In this document: positions 37,336 through 47,759 of the stretch, in pieces
How the letters are laid out: the number at the start of each line of letters is the position of its first letter
How positions within the stretch are numbered: position 1 is the first letter of the stretch
NCBI GenBank assembly: GCA_937911865.1
Contig: CALDSK010000219.1
Span: 1-57,156 of the forward strand
Reading direction: 5' to 3'
DNA length: 57,156 nt
Source: an uncultured Synechococcus sp.
Lineage (GTDB): Bacteria > Cyanobacteriota > Cyanobacteriia > Phormidesmidales > Phormidesmidaceae
Program-made: the position numbers and the translations under genes
Notes under the pieces: model-generated
The model's database searches: none
Seen by the model: only the letters and a program-made list of their open reading frames with translations
What the model was told of the DNA's origin: nothing

Positions 37336-40300
37336 TTAGAACTCTGACCTAACGCCTGCTGATGTTTCTCCGATCTTTCTTGTAGGAGCGCCCTTGATCC
37401 TACGTTGGAGAAGTTTTTGGCGCTTGATCGACGCTTTCTGCTTTGCGGCCAGAGACTGCAAATCTGTACTATTTGACGGATGCTGATCGTCGTATAAGTG
37501 GTGAACAAGAGAATGAATGGTTGGGTATTTAAACAAGGTCATAAATGCGACCTCTTTATCCAAGCTTGACTGCACTTGATTTTGAACCTGAGCAAGCAGT
37601 AGGGAGTGGCCTCCTAGATCAAAAAAGTTTTCATTCACACCGACTTTTTCAATTCCTAGAGCCGTCTGCCAGATATCCGCTAAGGCTCTCTCCATTTTAT
37701 TGGTGGGTGCGATGCGTAAACCGCTTTGGACAATACCCTGTTTTTTCGGTTCTGGTAGCGCCTTTCGGTTCACTTTTCCATTTGCTGTTAGGGGTATTTT
37801 TTCTACTGTTACAAAGGTGCTTGGCACCATATACTCGGGTAGCGCCTGTTGAAGATATTGTCTTAACTCGTCTGTTGCTGTTGCTGCGGTTGGCTTAAAA
37901 AATACAACATATGCAACCAGGTACTTTTTAACCTTATCTTCTCGGAGTAAAACAATGCTTTCTTTCACTGTTGGAAACTGAATCAATTTAGCTTCAATTT
38001 CTCTCAGCTCAATTCGATATCCGTTGAGCTTGACCTGAAAATCTATGCGACCGAGGTATTCAATTGTGCCATCTGGCAGATAACGAGCCAAATCTCCTGT
38101 TTTATAAAGCCGCTCTCTAGGCGCATCGCTAAATGGATTAGCGATAAATTTAGCCGCATTTAACTCATCTCGGTTAAGGTATCCTCGTGCTAACCCAGCA
38201 CCGCCAATATGCAACTCTCCTGGTACTCCAATGGGTACAGGCTGCAACTGAGCATCTAATAGGTAAATTTGAGTGTTAGCAATCGGCCGACCGATTGGAA
38301 CACTTGATAGATTAGGGGCGGGCGGGCAGTGCCAGTGGGTAACGTCAATGGCCGCTTCGGTCGGCCCGTATAGGTTGTGCAAGTTAGCCGATAGACGCGT
38401 AAAAAACTGTGCTTGAAGCGTTGGGGGTAACGCTTCTCCACTACAGATAACGTGTTTGAGGCTGGTGCATTTTTCCACCCCCGGTGCATCCAAAAATACC
38501 TGGAGCATTGAGGGGACAAAGTGTAAAACAGTGATCTGTTCTTTCGCGATCAGCTGGATCAAATAAGTGCTATCTTTGTGGCCTTCAGGACGAGCAATCA
38601 CCAAGCGAGCGCCGATGAATAGCGGCCAGAAAAATTCCCAAACTGAGACATCAAAACTGAATGGTGTCTTCTGTAAAACGGAATCTGCCTGATTGATTTG
38701 ATAGGCATCTTGCATCCAGAACAAACGATTACAGATGCCTGAATGGATATTAACAACACCTTTGGGTTGGCCTGTTGATCCAGAGGTGTAGATTACATAG
38801 GCTGCATCGTCTGGCTTAACTCGCTTGGATAAAGCGGACATCGCATTAGCTGTGGGCTGTGGCAGCCTGTCAAAAAGACGACGCTCAATGCAGACGAGCT
38901 GAGCAACGTTTTGAGCAACGTTGTCAGGCACTCTAGGGCGCAAATGAGGCTGCGTGAGTAGCACCGACAATTGAGCATCCGATGAGATGAAACTCAATCT
39001 TTCTGAAGGATAGGTGGGATCTAGCGGGACGTAGGCTCCACCTGCTTTAAGGATGCCGAGTAGGGCGATTACCATTTCTAGCGATCGCGCCATTAAAACC
39101 CCGACTAAAGCATTTGGTTTCACCCCTAGCGTTTCTAAGTAGGCCGCTAGTTGATTCGACCGCTGATCGAGTTCTCGATAAGTTAGCTGCTGACCTTCAA
39201 ACGTAATGGCGACTGCCTCAGGCGATCGCGCTACCTGCTGTTCAAACAGATGATGCAAACATTGATGTTTGGGATAGTCAACCTGGGTCTGATTCCACTC
39301 TACCAGCATCTGATGCTGCTCTCTATCTGTTAGTAGTGGTAATTCACAAATAGGCTTTTGGGGGTGCCGAATAAGTCCTTCTAACAACGTTTGAAAATGA
39401 CCGATTAGACGGCCAATAGTACTCTTGTCAAACAAATCAGTGCTGTATTCAAACCAGCCTGAAGTCCCGTTCTCTGAAGACGAAACTAATTCTAATAGCA
39501 GATCAAACTTAGAGACTCCACTATCGCTTACTCTAGGCGTAAACGTTAGATCAGCAACCTTGGTCGCAGCAAGTGGTGCATTTTGCATGACGAACATGAT
39601 TTGAAACAGCGGATTGTAGCTAGAATCTCGCTGGGGCTGTAGCGCTTGGACGACTTGGTCAAACGGAACGTCTTGATTTGCTTCCGCCTCTAGAACAACT
39701 TGGCGGACCTGATGAAGCAGTTGTTGAAAGCTTAGAGTGTCGTCAAAATCTGTGCGCAAGACAACAGTGTTGATGAAAGGACCCATGAGATTTTGAAGTT
39801 CACTTCGCTTTCGATTAGCAAACGGTGTGCCCACTAACAGATCGGAAGCGCCAGTATATCGGTAAAGCAAACTCTTAAACGCAGCCAGTAAAGCCATAAA
39901 CAGAGTCACTCCCTCTGCCTGACTGAGGCGTTCTAGGGCATCGTGAAGCGAACGAGAAAGTTTAAATGTCTGTATTGCTCCTCGGAAACTTGGCTCTGAT
40001 GGTCGTAGGCGATCGCCAGGTAGATTTAACAGCGGTAAAGCCCCTGAAAGCTGATTTTCCCAATATGCCAGCTGTGACTCCAGCTTCGAGCTCTGCTGCT
40101 TTTGCCAGATTGCATAATCAGCATATTGAATAGCCAAGTCAGGCAAACCAGACGGAATTCCGCTTAAAGCCGCTTCGTAAATCTTTTGAAGCTCCGACAA
40201 TAATATGCTGAAAGACCAGCCGTCAAACACAATGTGATGAACGCTTAGTAATAGCAGAGACCTCGTCGGAGCGAGCCGTAGTAGACAAGCGCGCAGCAGT

Positions 40301-40767
40301 GGCCCTTTGCTCAAATCAAATCCCTGCTGGCCATATTCCAGCAGCCTGCGTTCCACGATTTTTTCTTGCTCAACTGGCCCCAAATCTTGCAAATCAACAA
40401 CGGGCAAAGAAAAAGAGACGTCTGAAAGAACAACTTGAGCAGGCTTACCTTCAACCGTTGAGAAGGTTGTTCGCAGAATTTCATGACGATGAATGATCTG
40501 AGTCAAACTCTGCTGAAAAATATCTACGTTTAGCTCTCCTACAATCTCGAGAGGATAGGACAAGCTATAGGATGGGCTGCCAGGATTTATTTTTTCTAGC
40601 AGCCAAAATTGCTGCTGAGCGGCCGACAGTGGCAGTTGCTCATTACTTTTTCGGACCGTAATTGGTCGATCTAAAGCCTCGAATAAACCCTCTTTTTCCA
40701 GCAATACCTTGAGTAGAGCTTGCCGATTAGAAGACGTCTTAAAGCGTTGATGAGAGAACTGAATCAT
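37336..40767 (-). CDS. nonribosomal peptide synthetase, C-A(Ser)-T
   Basis: An extension module of 1143 residues. The docking segment (SSNRQALLKVLLEKEG) is followed by a C domain (about 40-480; HHIVFDG near 180), an A domain (about 500-1000; SGSTGQPKG near 664) and a T domain (LGGHSLL Ser near 1052). Specificity residues by eye are D-V-W-H-I-S-L-I-D, almost exactly the serine code DVWHLSLID. The condensation domain is a normal amide-forming one, not Cy, so the Ser hydroxyl should stay free for metal binding or esterification. It ends in a basic tail (KRQKLLQRRIKG) just before a PKS, as in the other NRPS-to-PKS junctions. It lies 24 bp downstream of the loading protein, which supplies a thiazoline-bearing acyl chain. 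Confidence 0.93.
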   Translation of the reverse strand: MIQFSHQRFKTSSNRQALLKVLLEKEGLFEALDRPITVRKSNEQLPLSAAQQQFWLLEKINPGSPSYSLSYPLEIVGELNVDIFQQSLTQIIHRHEILRTTFSTVEGKPAQVVLSDVSFSLPVVDLQDLGPVEQEKIVERRLLEYGQQGFDLSKGPLLRACLLRLAPTRSLLLLSVHHIVFDGWSFSILLSELQKIYEAALSGIPSGLPDLAIQYADYAIWQKQQSSKLESQLAYWENQLSGALPLLNLPGDRLRPSEPSFRGAIQTFKLSRSLHDALERLSQAEGVTLFMALLAAFKSLLYRYTGASDLLVGTPFANRKRSELQNLMGPFINTVVLRTDFDDTLSFQQLLHQVRQVVLEAEANQDVPFDQVVQALQPQRDSSYNPLFQIMFVMQNAPLAATKVADLTFTPRVSDSGVSKFDLLLELVSSSENGTSGWFEYSTDLFDKSTIGRLIGHFQTLLEGLIRHPQKPICELPLLTDREQHQMLVEWNQTQVDYPKHQCLHHLFEQQVARSPEAVAITFEGQQLTYRELDQRSNQLAAYLETLGVKPNALVGVLMARSLEMVIALLGILKAGGAYVPLDPTYPSERLSFISSDAQLSVLLTQPHLRPRVPDNVAQNVAQLVCIERRLFDRLPQPTANAMSALSKRVKPDDAAYVIYTSGSTGQPKGVVNIHSGICNRLFWMQDAYQINQADSVLQKTPFSFDVSVWEFFWPLFIGARLVIARPEGHKDSTYLIQLIAKEQITVLHFVPSMLQVFLDAPGVEKCTSLKHVICSGEALPPTLQAQFFTRLSANLHNLYGPTEAAIDVTHWHCPPAPNLSSVPIGRPIANTQIYLLDAQLQPVPIGVPGELHIGGAGLARGYLNRDELNAAKFIANPFSDAPRERLYKTGDLARYLPDGTIEYLGRIDFQVKLNGYRIELREIEAKLIQFPTVKESIVLLREDKVKKYLVAYVVFFKPTAATATDELRQYLQQALPEYMVPSTFVTVEKIPLTANGKVNRKALPEPKKQGIVQSGLRIAPTNKMERALADIWQTALGIEKVGVNENFFDLGGHSLLLAQVQNQVQSSLDKEVAFMTLFKYPTIHSLVHHLYDDQHPSNSTDLQSLAAKQKASIKRQKLLQRRIKGAPTRKIGETSAGVRSEF

Positions 40768-40791
40768 AGCAATATCACTTTTATAAATTGG

Positions 40792-43700
40792 TTAAGTCAC
40801 GGCTGAGAGCGCATGGGCAATCTCACTATCTGAGAGCTTTGCCACATTGAGTAACAACTGAGCCGTTTTCTCAAGTCTCGCCTTCGCGCCAGGCAAAGTG
40901 AGCATAGCGTCCGCCTGTTGAGCGACCGTTGGCGCTTCAAAAAAGAGCCTAAGCGATATCTCTATCTGGAAAGTTTCGCGCATGGCAGTTGCCACTTGGA
41001 TGGCTAATAGAGAATTACCGCTTAAATCTAAAAAGAAGTCATCGTAAACGCCAACTGTTTCTAGATCAGCAATGTCTGCCCAGATGCCAGCCACCACGGT
41101 CTCGACTGGCGTTCGAGGTGCAACGAACTTCGGAGAGGCAGAAGATTCTAAGTTCGGTTCAGGCAGCTGTCGTCGATTCACCTTCCCGTTTGCAGTCAGA
41201 GGAAAAGCATCCATCTGGATGAAAACAAGAGGAATCATGTAGTGCGGCAGGCGTTCTTTCAACCACTGCCGCAGGTGTTCTCGAGACGGCTCTATGCCTG
41301 ATGTCAGTCTGTAGTATGCGACTAACTGCTGTTCTCCATTCACGTCAGAGAAAACGCTGATAATGGTGGTCTTAATATCAGGGTGCTGCATTAACGCAGC
41401 TTCAATCTCTCCCGATTCAATTCGATAGCCGCGAATCTTGAGCTGAAAATCGACCCGCCCTAAAAATTCAATATTTCCATCTGGTAAATATCGTCCTAAA
41501 TCTCCGGTCCGATATAATCTCTCTCCCGTCTTGGGATGCAGGACAAAACTTGAGGCTGTTTTTTGCTCATTTTGCCAATACCCTTGGGCCAGCCCCATTC
41601 CGCCAATATACATCTGCCCCGGAACCCATACCGGACAAGGCTCCAATGCATGATTTAGCACATGAAACTGTTGGTTAACCATTGGCTTCCCATAGGGGAT
41701 ACTCTTCCATGCTGGATTGACGGTTTGAATGGGATATAAAATTGACCAGATTGACGCCTCTGTTGCACCACCCAGGCTAATAACATCCATGTCGTTACCG
41801 ATCGCCTGGATGCGCTCTGGCAGCGTCAGAGGTAACCAGTCTCCACTTAAGAGCGCAAGTCGCAAAGACTGAGGTAAGCTTGCCGACTGCTGATTGACAT
41901 AGTCAACTAAAACCTGCATTAGCGCTGGCACAGTGTTCCAGATACTCACCTTTTCTCTTTGAATAAGTTCTATCCAATGGTTTGGATCTCGATCTCGTCT
42001 ATCGTCTGGTATGACAATAGTGCCCCCCGCAGCTAGGGTGCCAAAAACATCGTACACAGATAAATCGAAGCTCAAAGCTGAGATGGCTAGGACTCGATCA
42101 GTGGGAGAAACCTGAAACCGATTGTTAATATCTAGAACAGTATTGACCGCGCCAAGGTGATTAATCATCACCCCTTTCGGCGTACCTGTTGTCCCGGAGG
42201 TATAAATCACATATGCTAAGTCTTCGGGCCGCTGGCGTCCCATTCCGATGGACAGATCGTCAGGCTTAGTAGTGTCTACATCAATAGCGTCGACCTCAGT
42301 ATTGTTCACTTCAGTATTGTTCGCCTCAGTGTCCACATCAGGTTGAACAGAAATACAGGGTAAGTGAGTTTGTTCTTGCACTGCCGAGACCAGATGAGCC
42401 TGAGTTAAGACCAAACTTGCCTGGGTGTCAGAGAGCAAGTACTGTAAACGACTGGAGGGAAGATCGGGGTCAATGGGAACGTAGGCACCGCCCGATATCA
42501 AAACGCCTAAAATACCGACGACCTGTTCCCATCCTTTGTTCATCACAACCGGAACTAGGTGATTGGGCCGAACGCCTAACCGGGTTAACTGTTGGGCCAA
42601 GCGACTAGCCGCAGCATGCAGCTGACCATAGGTGATTCGACAATCTCCAGACACAACGGCAATGCTGTTGGGGTGCTGCTTAGCGCTAGCGACAAATAGA
42701 TCATGTAGCCTCACATTCTGTATGGGTGACGCTGTATTGTTGATCTTTGCACGGCGCTCTAGCTGCTTGGCGGGCACTAATTTTTGTACGCCCGTCTCTA
42801 GCCACATGGCTTCGCCTTGAGCAAGCTGCATTAGCAGATCGACGTAGGCCGTAAACATCGTTTCAATCATGCCGCTGGGGAAGAGCGCCTCAACAACATC
42901 CCAGTTGAGCACTAGCGTCTCATCCGTTTCTTCAAAGTAGATATTGTCAATGTGAACCTGGGGCGTCTGTGTCAGTGCTTCGGTGATGGTCCCTAGTGAA
43001 CCTAATGATGTCCCTTCAACAGAAGACGCCTCTCGACTAGCCTCTCGATTGGCCGCTTGAGGCGCGGTCGTGAACACCACTGGAAATGAAACTGCTTTTG
43101 TCTCCACGTTGCGAAACTTAGCTATTTCTCTTAGAACCCGGATGCCACTGACATACTGGTGTTCTAAATCCTGCCACAGCTGCCGCTGTAGCCGATGGGC
43201 ACGATTTGCAAAAGAATCAGGCGTTGAATGATCTACCTCCAAAAGCGTGAAGGATGCGAATTCGCCAATAATCTCATTAACCTGAGCGTGTAGAGGAACG
43301 CGATTAAACCGAGGCACATTAATTGCAAAGCGTGGCGTCTTACTCCATCGTGTCAAAACTTCCGCATAGGCCGTCATTAGCACGATTGTCGGCGTTAGCT
43401 TTAAACGCTGTCCGCTTGATTTAACTTGTCGCCACACCTCAGGTGAAATCCGCTGAGAATATCTTTTAAACCGGGGCCTCTCCACCGTTTTAGGATTGAT
43501 GGCTAGCGGTAGATCTGGCGCAGGTGGCAAGCTGGTCACCCTCTCTGCCCAGTACTTCAAAGATGCTGCAAATGCTGAAGATGTCTCTAACTTCTGTACT
43601 GCTAAGACATAGTCTCGAAATGAAAGGTTGAGGGGAGGTAATATTAAGGATGGATCTTCGTAAAGGGCAACGAGTTCTTTGAACAACACTTGATAACTGC

Positions 43701-46700
43701 GGCCATCAAAACACCAGCCGTCGAAACTAAGATATAAGCGAGTGAGCTGCTCGTCTATCTGTAAAGCCTGTATTTCAAATTGAGGCCACTGCTCAACAGG
43801 TTTAACGAGATGAGAGAGATGGCTACGGGTAGAATCCAATTGTTGCTGCACAATGTCTTTATCCTGATCTCGCAAGTCAGTCACCTGAACTTGCCATTTA
43901 GGAACGTCTGTTAAAATCTGCTGTTGTCCATTAGGTAAAACGACTGCTCGCAGCATGTCATGTCTCTTAACCAGCTGATTCCAAGCCTCGTTAAACCGAT
44001 CAATCTCAAAATCAGTGCTGTTCACCTCAAAATATAGATGAATAGCAACATTGCCTAACTCAAAAAAGCTGCTTCTGCCTAACCAGTAGGCTCGCTGCAT
44101 ATCATTGAGAGAAAAAGGACTATAGCGATTTTCAACATCAGGAACGATAGGAGAGAGACTGCTTTGCTGATTATCGCCGCCTTGAGACAACCCTTTCTCT
44201 ATTTTTTTGCTCAAACCACTAATCGTGGGAGAATCTAGCAGGCTTGAGATGGGCAAATCAACCTGGAAAGTGATATTGATATCTGTAAAAATTTGGGTGG
44301 CCAGTAGTGAATGGCCGCCTAGCTCAAAAAAGTCGTCATGGATGCCTACTCGGTCTAAACCAAGCGCCTCAAGCCAAATTTTTGCTAGTTCAATTTCAAC
44401 CTTGGTTTGAGGTGAACTGAATGGTGTATCTAAATAAGGGCGAACCTGCTCAGGTTTCGGTAGAACGCGGCGATTGACCTTACCATTTGATGTCATGGGT
44501 AAGGCGTCCATATTAACAAAAGCGGATGGCACCATATATGGCGGTAAACGTTCGGCAGAAAAAGCCCTTAAATGAGTGGTTGAGCAATGACAGACTAGGT
44601 ACGCAACTAAGCGTTTATTTCCAGGCGTATCTTCTCGAACAATGACGACAACATCTTGAACATCTGGGTGTTGAGACAATGTCTCTTTAACTTCTTTTAA
44701 CTCAATGCGAAACCCCCGAATCTTAACCTGATGGTCGGTTCGTCCTAAATATTCGATATTCCCATCTGGCAAATAGCACGCCATATCTCCCGTCTTGTAG
44801 AGCCGCAATGAAGCGTTAGATGACGCGCAACGGCCCTCTCTTAGCCAACTGGGTAGACGAATAAACGCGTTTTGAGTTAATTCTGGACGATTGAGATATC
44901 CTCTTGCCAATCCGTCTCCGCCAAAGTAAAGCTCTCCTGGAACGCCAACTGGAACAGGGTTTTGCTGTAGATCTAAGATGTATGCCTGAGAATTTGAGAT
45001 GACTTTACCGATCGGAATACTTTTGGTCTCTTCTGGAACTGATTCAATCGGATACCAGCACGAAAAAGTCGTATTTTCTGTTGGACCGTAAATATTCGCC
45101 AAATTTTGCGGCGGACCCGCTTCTATCACAGCTTTGATCCACGTCGGATCCATCACCTCTCCGCCAACAAACAGATATTTCACTGAGTTGAAGGCCTCAG
45201 GCACTTCACAAGCTATTTGGTTAAACATTGCTGTCGTCAAGAATACTATGCTTAGCTGCTTGTTCAATATCTCTGAAGAAAATTTTGGGGGTGATAGCAA
45301 GGTATCTTTAGCAACGGCATACAGGCTGGCACCATTGAGTAACGCACCCCAAATCTCAAACGTAGCCGCATCAAATGAAAAGTTCGATGCCTGAGCAACG
45401 CGGTCATTAGCCGTAATCTCGACGTAGTTCGTATTGACAACTAGACGGGCGATCGCTCTGTGAATAACAGCTACACCTTTGGGTTTACCCGTAGACCCAG
45501 ATGTATAGATAACGTAGGCTAGACTGTCTGCTGTGCCAGTGACCTCAAGATTTTCAGAATTTTTCTGAGCAATCGTATTCCAATCTGAATCCACATAAAC
45601 TGCATTTGCTCTCGACGTCGGAAGTTTCTCGCGCAGCGACTCCTTAGTCAGAATAACTGGAACTTGAGCATCCTCTATGAGGAGCATCAACCGCTCTTGG
45701 GGATAAGTGATATCTAACGGAAGATAAGCACCCCCTGCTTTGATAATCGCTAAAAGTGCAACAATAGCTTCCACAGATTGCTCAAGATATATCCCGACCA
45801 AAGTCTCTGAGCGCACATTCAATGTACGAAGGTGGCGGGCTAATTGATTCGCTCGCTGATTGAGTTCTCCGTATGTAATGTGCCGATCTCCATAAACGAG
45901 TGCTAAGCGTTTGGGCGATCGCCTAGCCTGCATTTCAAATAGCCGATGAACACATAAGTCACGAGGGTAGTCCTGCTGGGTCTGATTCCAGTTAAATACA
46001 ATCTTCTGCTGCTCATTAGCAGATATCCAAGATATATCGGCGATCGTGCCATTATGAACAACCATACCCTCAACCACTGCTTTTAGCTGCTCAAGCAACA
46101 ATGTAACCGCCGAAGAGTCAAACTTTAAGCTATCGAAGACTACGTTCAGCGTAATTTTCTCACCTGAATAAGCTGTGATCTTTATGGGAATATCGACCGC
46201 CTTAGCGCTTTGACACAGCTTCTGTAAAAATTCTGAAGAGGGTCTCGAAGCGCTGTCACAAGCCTCATGGTCACAAGACTCCTTTAGATATCGTAGATCT
46301 AATATGCTTTCGCAGGAGACTGACTCTTTTTGGGACTCTTTTGGGGACTGCTCGTCAATAGATTCAACCTGATTAGCACAATTATGTAATTGTAAAATCT
46401 CAACTAGTCGCGAACGTAACTCAGAGAGCCAAGCAGCGCAAAGGCGATCAGCCTCAACCTCAACCTTGACAGGGACAAAACTATCTGACGACCCATCGAC
46501 TGGAGATGCTTTAATCTCCGAGACGCTCTTTGAGGCAAATATTCCGAAATAAACACTAGAATCGTAACTGTAGCGACTAAGTATAATCGCCCAGGCTCCT
46601 ATCAGCAGAGTTTCTAAGGTCAACGCTTGCTTACTTAAAGCAGACTGCTTTATTGGCTGTGAGAGTTGAACACTTATCTCTTGAAACCTCGGCTCCTCAG

Positions 46701-46857
46701 TCTCTTCTACATCCGTCTGGGAAGAACTATTTGAAGAGAAAACAGTAAAATAGTTGGGCAATGAAACAGTCTCTGACCCATATCTATTTTCGGATGGAAC
46801 CTCTTCTATGATGGAACTATTTTTCGATAAATCATGATTCTCGCGATAACCGTTCAT
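40792..46857 (-). CDS. loading NRPS, half C-A-T-Cy-A(Cys)-T
   Basis: The first assembly protein, 2021 residues. Residues 1-270 look like only the C-terminal half of a condensation domain (LTLETLLIGAWAIILSRY) with no HHxxxDG, so it should not condense and the next A domain acts as the loader. A1 (about 290-790; SGSTGKPKG near 454) has residues D-A-F-L-F-G-I-T-F, suggesting a branched aliphatic amino acid, with low certainty. T1 has LGGHSLL near 847. The Cy domain (about 905-1340) shows D-G-W-C-F-D-G-R-S near 1043-1051. A2 (about 1380-1870; SGTTGTPKG near 1557) reads D-L-Y-N-L-S-L-I-W, exactly the cysteine code. T2 has LSGNSLL with Ser near 1947 and an extra residue before the motif. The protein should make an aminoacyl thiazoline, the first heterocycle. 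In-frame 15-bp repeats occur at 42293-42330. Confidence 0.92.
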   Translation of the reverse strand: MNGYRENHDLSKNSSIIEEVPSENRYGSETVSLPNYFTVFSSNSSSQTDVEETEEPRFQEISVQLSQPIKQSALSKQALTLETLLIGAWAIILSRYSYDSSVYFGIFASKSVSEIKASPVDGSSDSFVPVKVEVEADRLCAAWLSELRSRLVEILQLHNCANQVESIDEQSPKESQKESVSCESILDLRYLKESCDHEACDSASRPSSEFLQKLCQSAKAVDIPIKITAYSGEKITLNVVFDSLKFDSSAVTLLLEQLKAVVEGMVVHNGTIADISWISANEQQKIVFNWNQTQQDYPRDLCVHRLFEMQARRSPKRLALVYGDRHITYGELNQRANQLARHLRTLNVRSETLVGIYLEQSVEAIVALLAIIKAGGAYLPLDITYPQERLMLLIEDAQVPVILTKESLREKLPTSRANAVYVDSDWNTIAQKNSENLEVTGTADSLAYVIYTSGSTGKPKGVAVIHRAIARLVVNTNYVEITANDRVAQASNFSFDAATFEIWGALLNGASLYAVAKDTLLSPPKFSSEILNKQLSIVFLTTAMFNQIACEVPEAFNSVKYLFVGGEVMDPTWIKAVIEAGPPQNLANIYGPTENTTFSCWYPIESVPEETKSIPIGKVISNSQAYILDLQQNPVPVGVPGELYFGGDGLARGYLNRPELTQNAFIRLPSWLREGRCASSNASLRLYKTGDMACYLPDGNIEYLGRTDHQVKIRGFRIELKEVKETLSQHPDVQDVVVIVREDTPGNKRLVAYLVCHCSTTHLRAFSAERLPPYMVPSAFVNMDALPMTSNGKVNRRVLPKPEQVRPYLDTPFSSPQTKVEIELAKIWLEALGLDRVGIHDDFFELGGHSLLATQIFTDINITFQVDLPISSLLDSPTISGLSKKIEKGLSQGGDNQQSSLSPIVPDVENRYSPFSLNDMQRAYWLGRSSFFELGNVAIHLYFEVNSTDFEIDRFNEAWNQLVKRHDMLRAVVLPNGQQQILTDVPKWQVQVTDLRDQDKDIVQQQLDSTRSHLSHLVKPVEQWPQFEIQALQIDEQLTRLYLSFDGWCFDGRSYQVLFKELVALYEDPSLILPPLNLSFRDYVLAVQKLETSSAFAASLKYWAERVTSLPPAPDLPLAINPKTVERPRFKRYSQRISPEVWRQVKSSGQRLKLTPTIVLMTAYAEVLTRWSKTPRFAINVPRFNRVPLHAQVNEIIGEFASFTLLEVDHSTPDSFANRAHRLQRQLWQDLEHQYVSGIRVLREIAKFRNVETKAVSFPVVFTTAPQAANREASREASSVEGTSLGSLGTITEALTQTPQVHIDNIYFEETDETLVLNWDVVEALFPSGMIETMFTAYVDLLMQLAQGEAMWLETGVQKLVPAKQLERRAKINNTASPIQNVRLHDLFVASAKQHPNSIAVVSGDCRITYGQLHAAASRLAQQLTRLGVRPNHLVPVVMNKGWEQVVGILGVLISGGAYVPIDPDLPSSRLQYLLSDTQASLVLTQAHLVSAVQEQTHLPCISVQPDVDTEANNTEVNNTEVDAIDVDTTKPDDLSIGMGRQRPEDLAYVIYTSGTTGTPKGVMINHLGAVNTVLDINNRFQVSPTDRVLAISALSFDLSVYDVFGTLAAGGTIVIPDDRRDRDPNHWIELIQREKVSIWNTVPALMQVLVDYVNQQSASLPQSLRLALLSGDWLPLTLPERIQAIGNDMDVISLGGATEASIWSILYPIQTVNPAWKSIPYGKPMVNQQFHVLNHALEPCPVWVPGQMYIGGMGLAQGYWQNEQKTASSFVLHPKTGERLYRTGDLGRYLPDGNIEFLGRVDFQLKIRGYRIESGEIEAALMQHPDIKTTIISVFSDVNGEQQLVAYYRLTSGIEPSREHLRQWLKERLPHYMIPLVFIQMDAFPLTANGKVNRRQLPEPNLESSASPKFVAPRTPVETVVAGIWADIADLETVGVYDDFFLDLSGNSLLAIQVATAMRETFQIEISLRLFFEAPTVAQQADAMLTLPGAKARLEKTAQLLLNVAKLSDSEIAHALSAVT
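42293..42330. repeat. 15-bp tandem repeat in the second Cys A domain
   Basis: Units at 42293-42307 and 42308-42322 differ at one base, and a partial third follows. They encode NNTEV repeats in a loop just before the P-loop of A2. Confidence 0.8.
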
Positions 46858-47501
46858 TTGTTAGCCTAAACTCCAAAATCTATTGCAAAAATCAAAATTA
46901 CTCTGCCTATATCTCACGCTAAATGCTCTAAATTGAGTTTTTAATAAGCTTTTTAGCTGTTCTACATCAATCTGAAGACAATATCGAAATCCGAAATGAA
47001 CTATCTCTGAAATTCTATACGTGACTAATTCGCCTAGCTGGCTTTTAAGCTAAATACTTGAGCTAACTACCTGAATCAACAGCGATATAAAAAGAGTAAA
47101 CATAATAAGCGTGAAAAACAGCATCTATAATCTTCGAACTAATGCGTATATCTCATCTACACATATTTCTCATGTCGCCGCGCGTTCTCTACCTAGCTAG
47201 CAATGACTACCCCACCGCTGACTAATAGTTTGACTAATACTAATAGTCTGAACCATGGAACGTGTGCTAATTAAACATAAACTGCTTCACCTTAACTCCA
47301 CCAGATATAGGAAAATTCCTTTATCTAGCCCCTAAAATCAATACAGCTATGCCTGCAATGCCCTGGTGGGCTTTGCCTCAAAGCGCTAGCGAATGTACAG
47401 ACGATGTAACTTTGCCGAAGCAACCACTCTGCCGTGAATCAGCGAAGATCGTGAATCAGCAAAAACTACATAACAACTTGTGGCAGCTGTCTCAGAAAAC
47501 A

Positions 47502-47555
47502 TTAGCTCACCAGACATTGGCTCACCAGACGCTGGTTTACCAGACGTTGGCTCAC
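47502..47555. repeat. 15-bp tandem repeat in the divergent region
   Basis: Units at 47502-47516, 47517-47531 and 47532-47546 plus a partial fourth share the core CACCAGAC or TACCAGAC. The 15-bp period keeps a frame open on the plus strand (AHQTL repeats), but I see no good start or ribosome site for it. Confidence 0.75.
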
Positions 47556-47759
47556 TATGAGAATATTGTGAATGTCAAGTCTCGAAAAAATTGATAGCTA
47601 TCTTTCCAACAGCTATCTCTTCAACAGCTATCTTTAAGTAGTCATCTCTAGAATTTGATCCCAAAGATCTGAAGAAAACTTCTGTGAAGACTAAACTGAT
47701 GACCTCGTTTACAACAAGCCTATGTAGAAAATACTTAACGACTGAGAAGAATTTATTAG

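Noticed and set aside
37545..37898. Plus-strand open frame of 117 codons
   Set aside because: Antisense shadow over the A-T region of the Ser module, where the minus-strand frame has clear A10 and LGGHS motifs.
2434..46857. Identity with the leptochelin metallophore cluster of Leptothoe
   Set aside because: Considered because of host type and thiazoline content, but those compounds are halogenated and no halogenase is visible here. I cannot compare module strings without a search.
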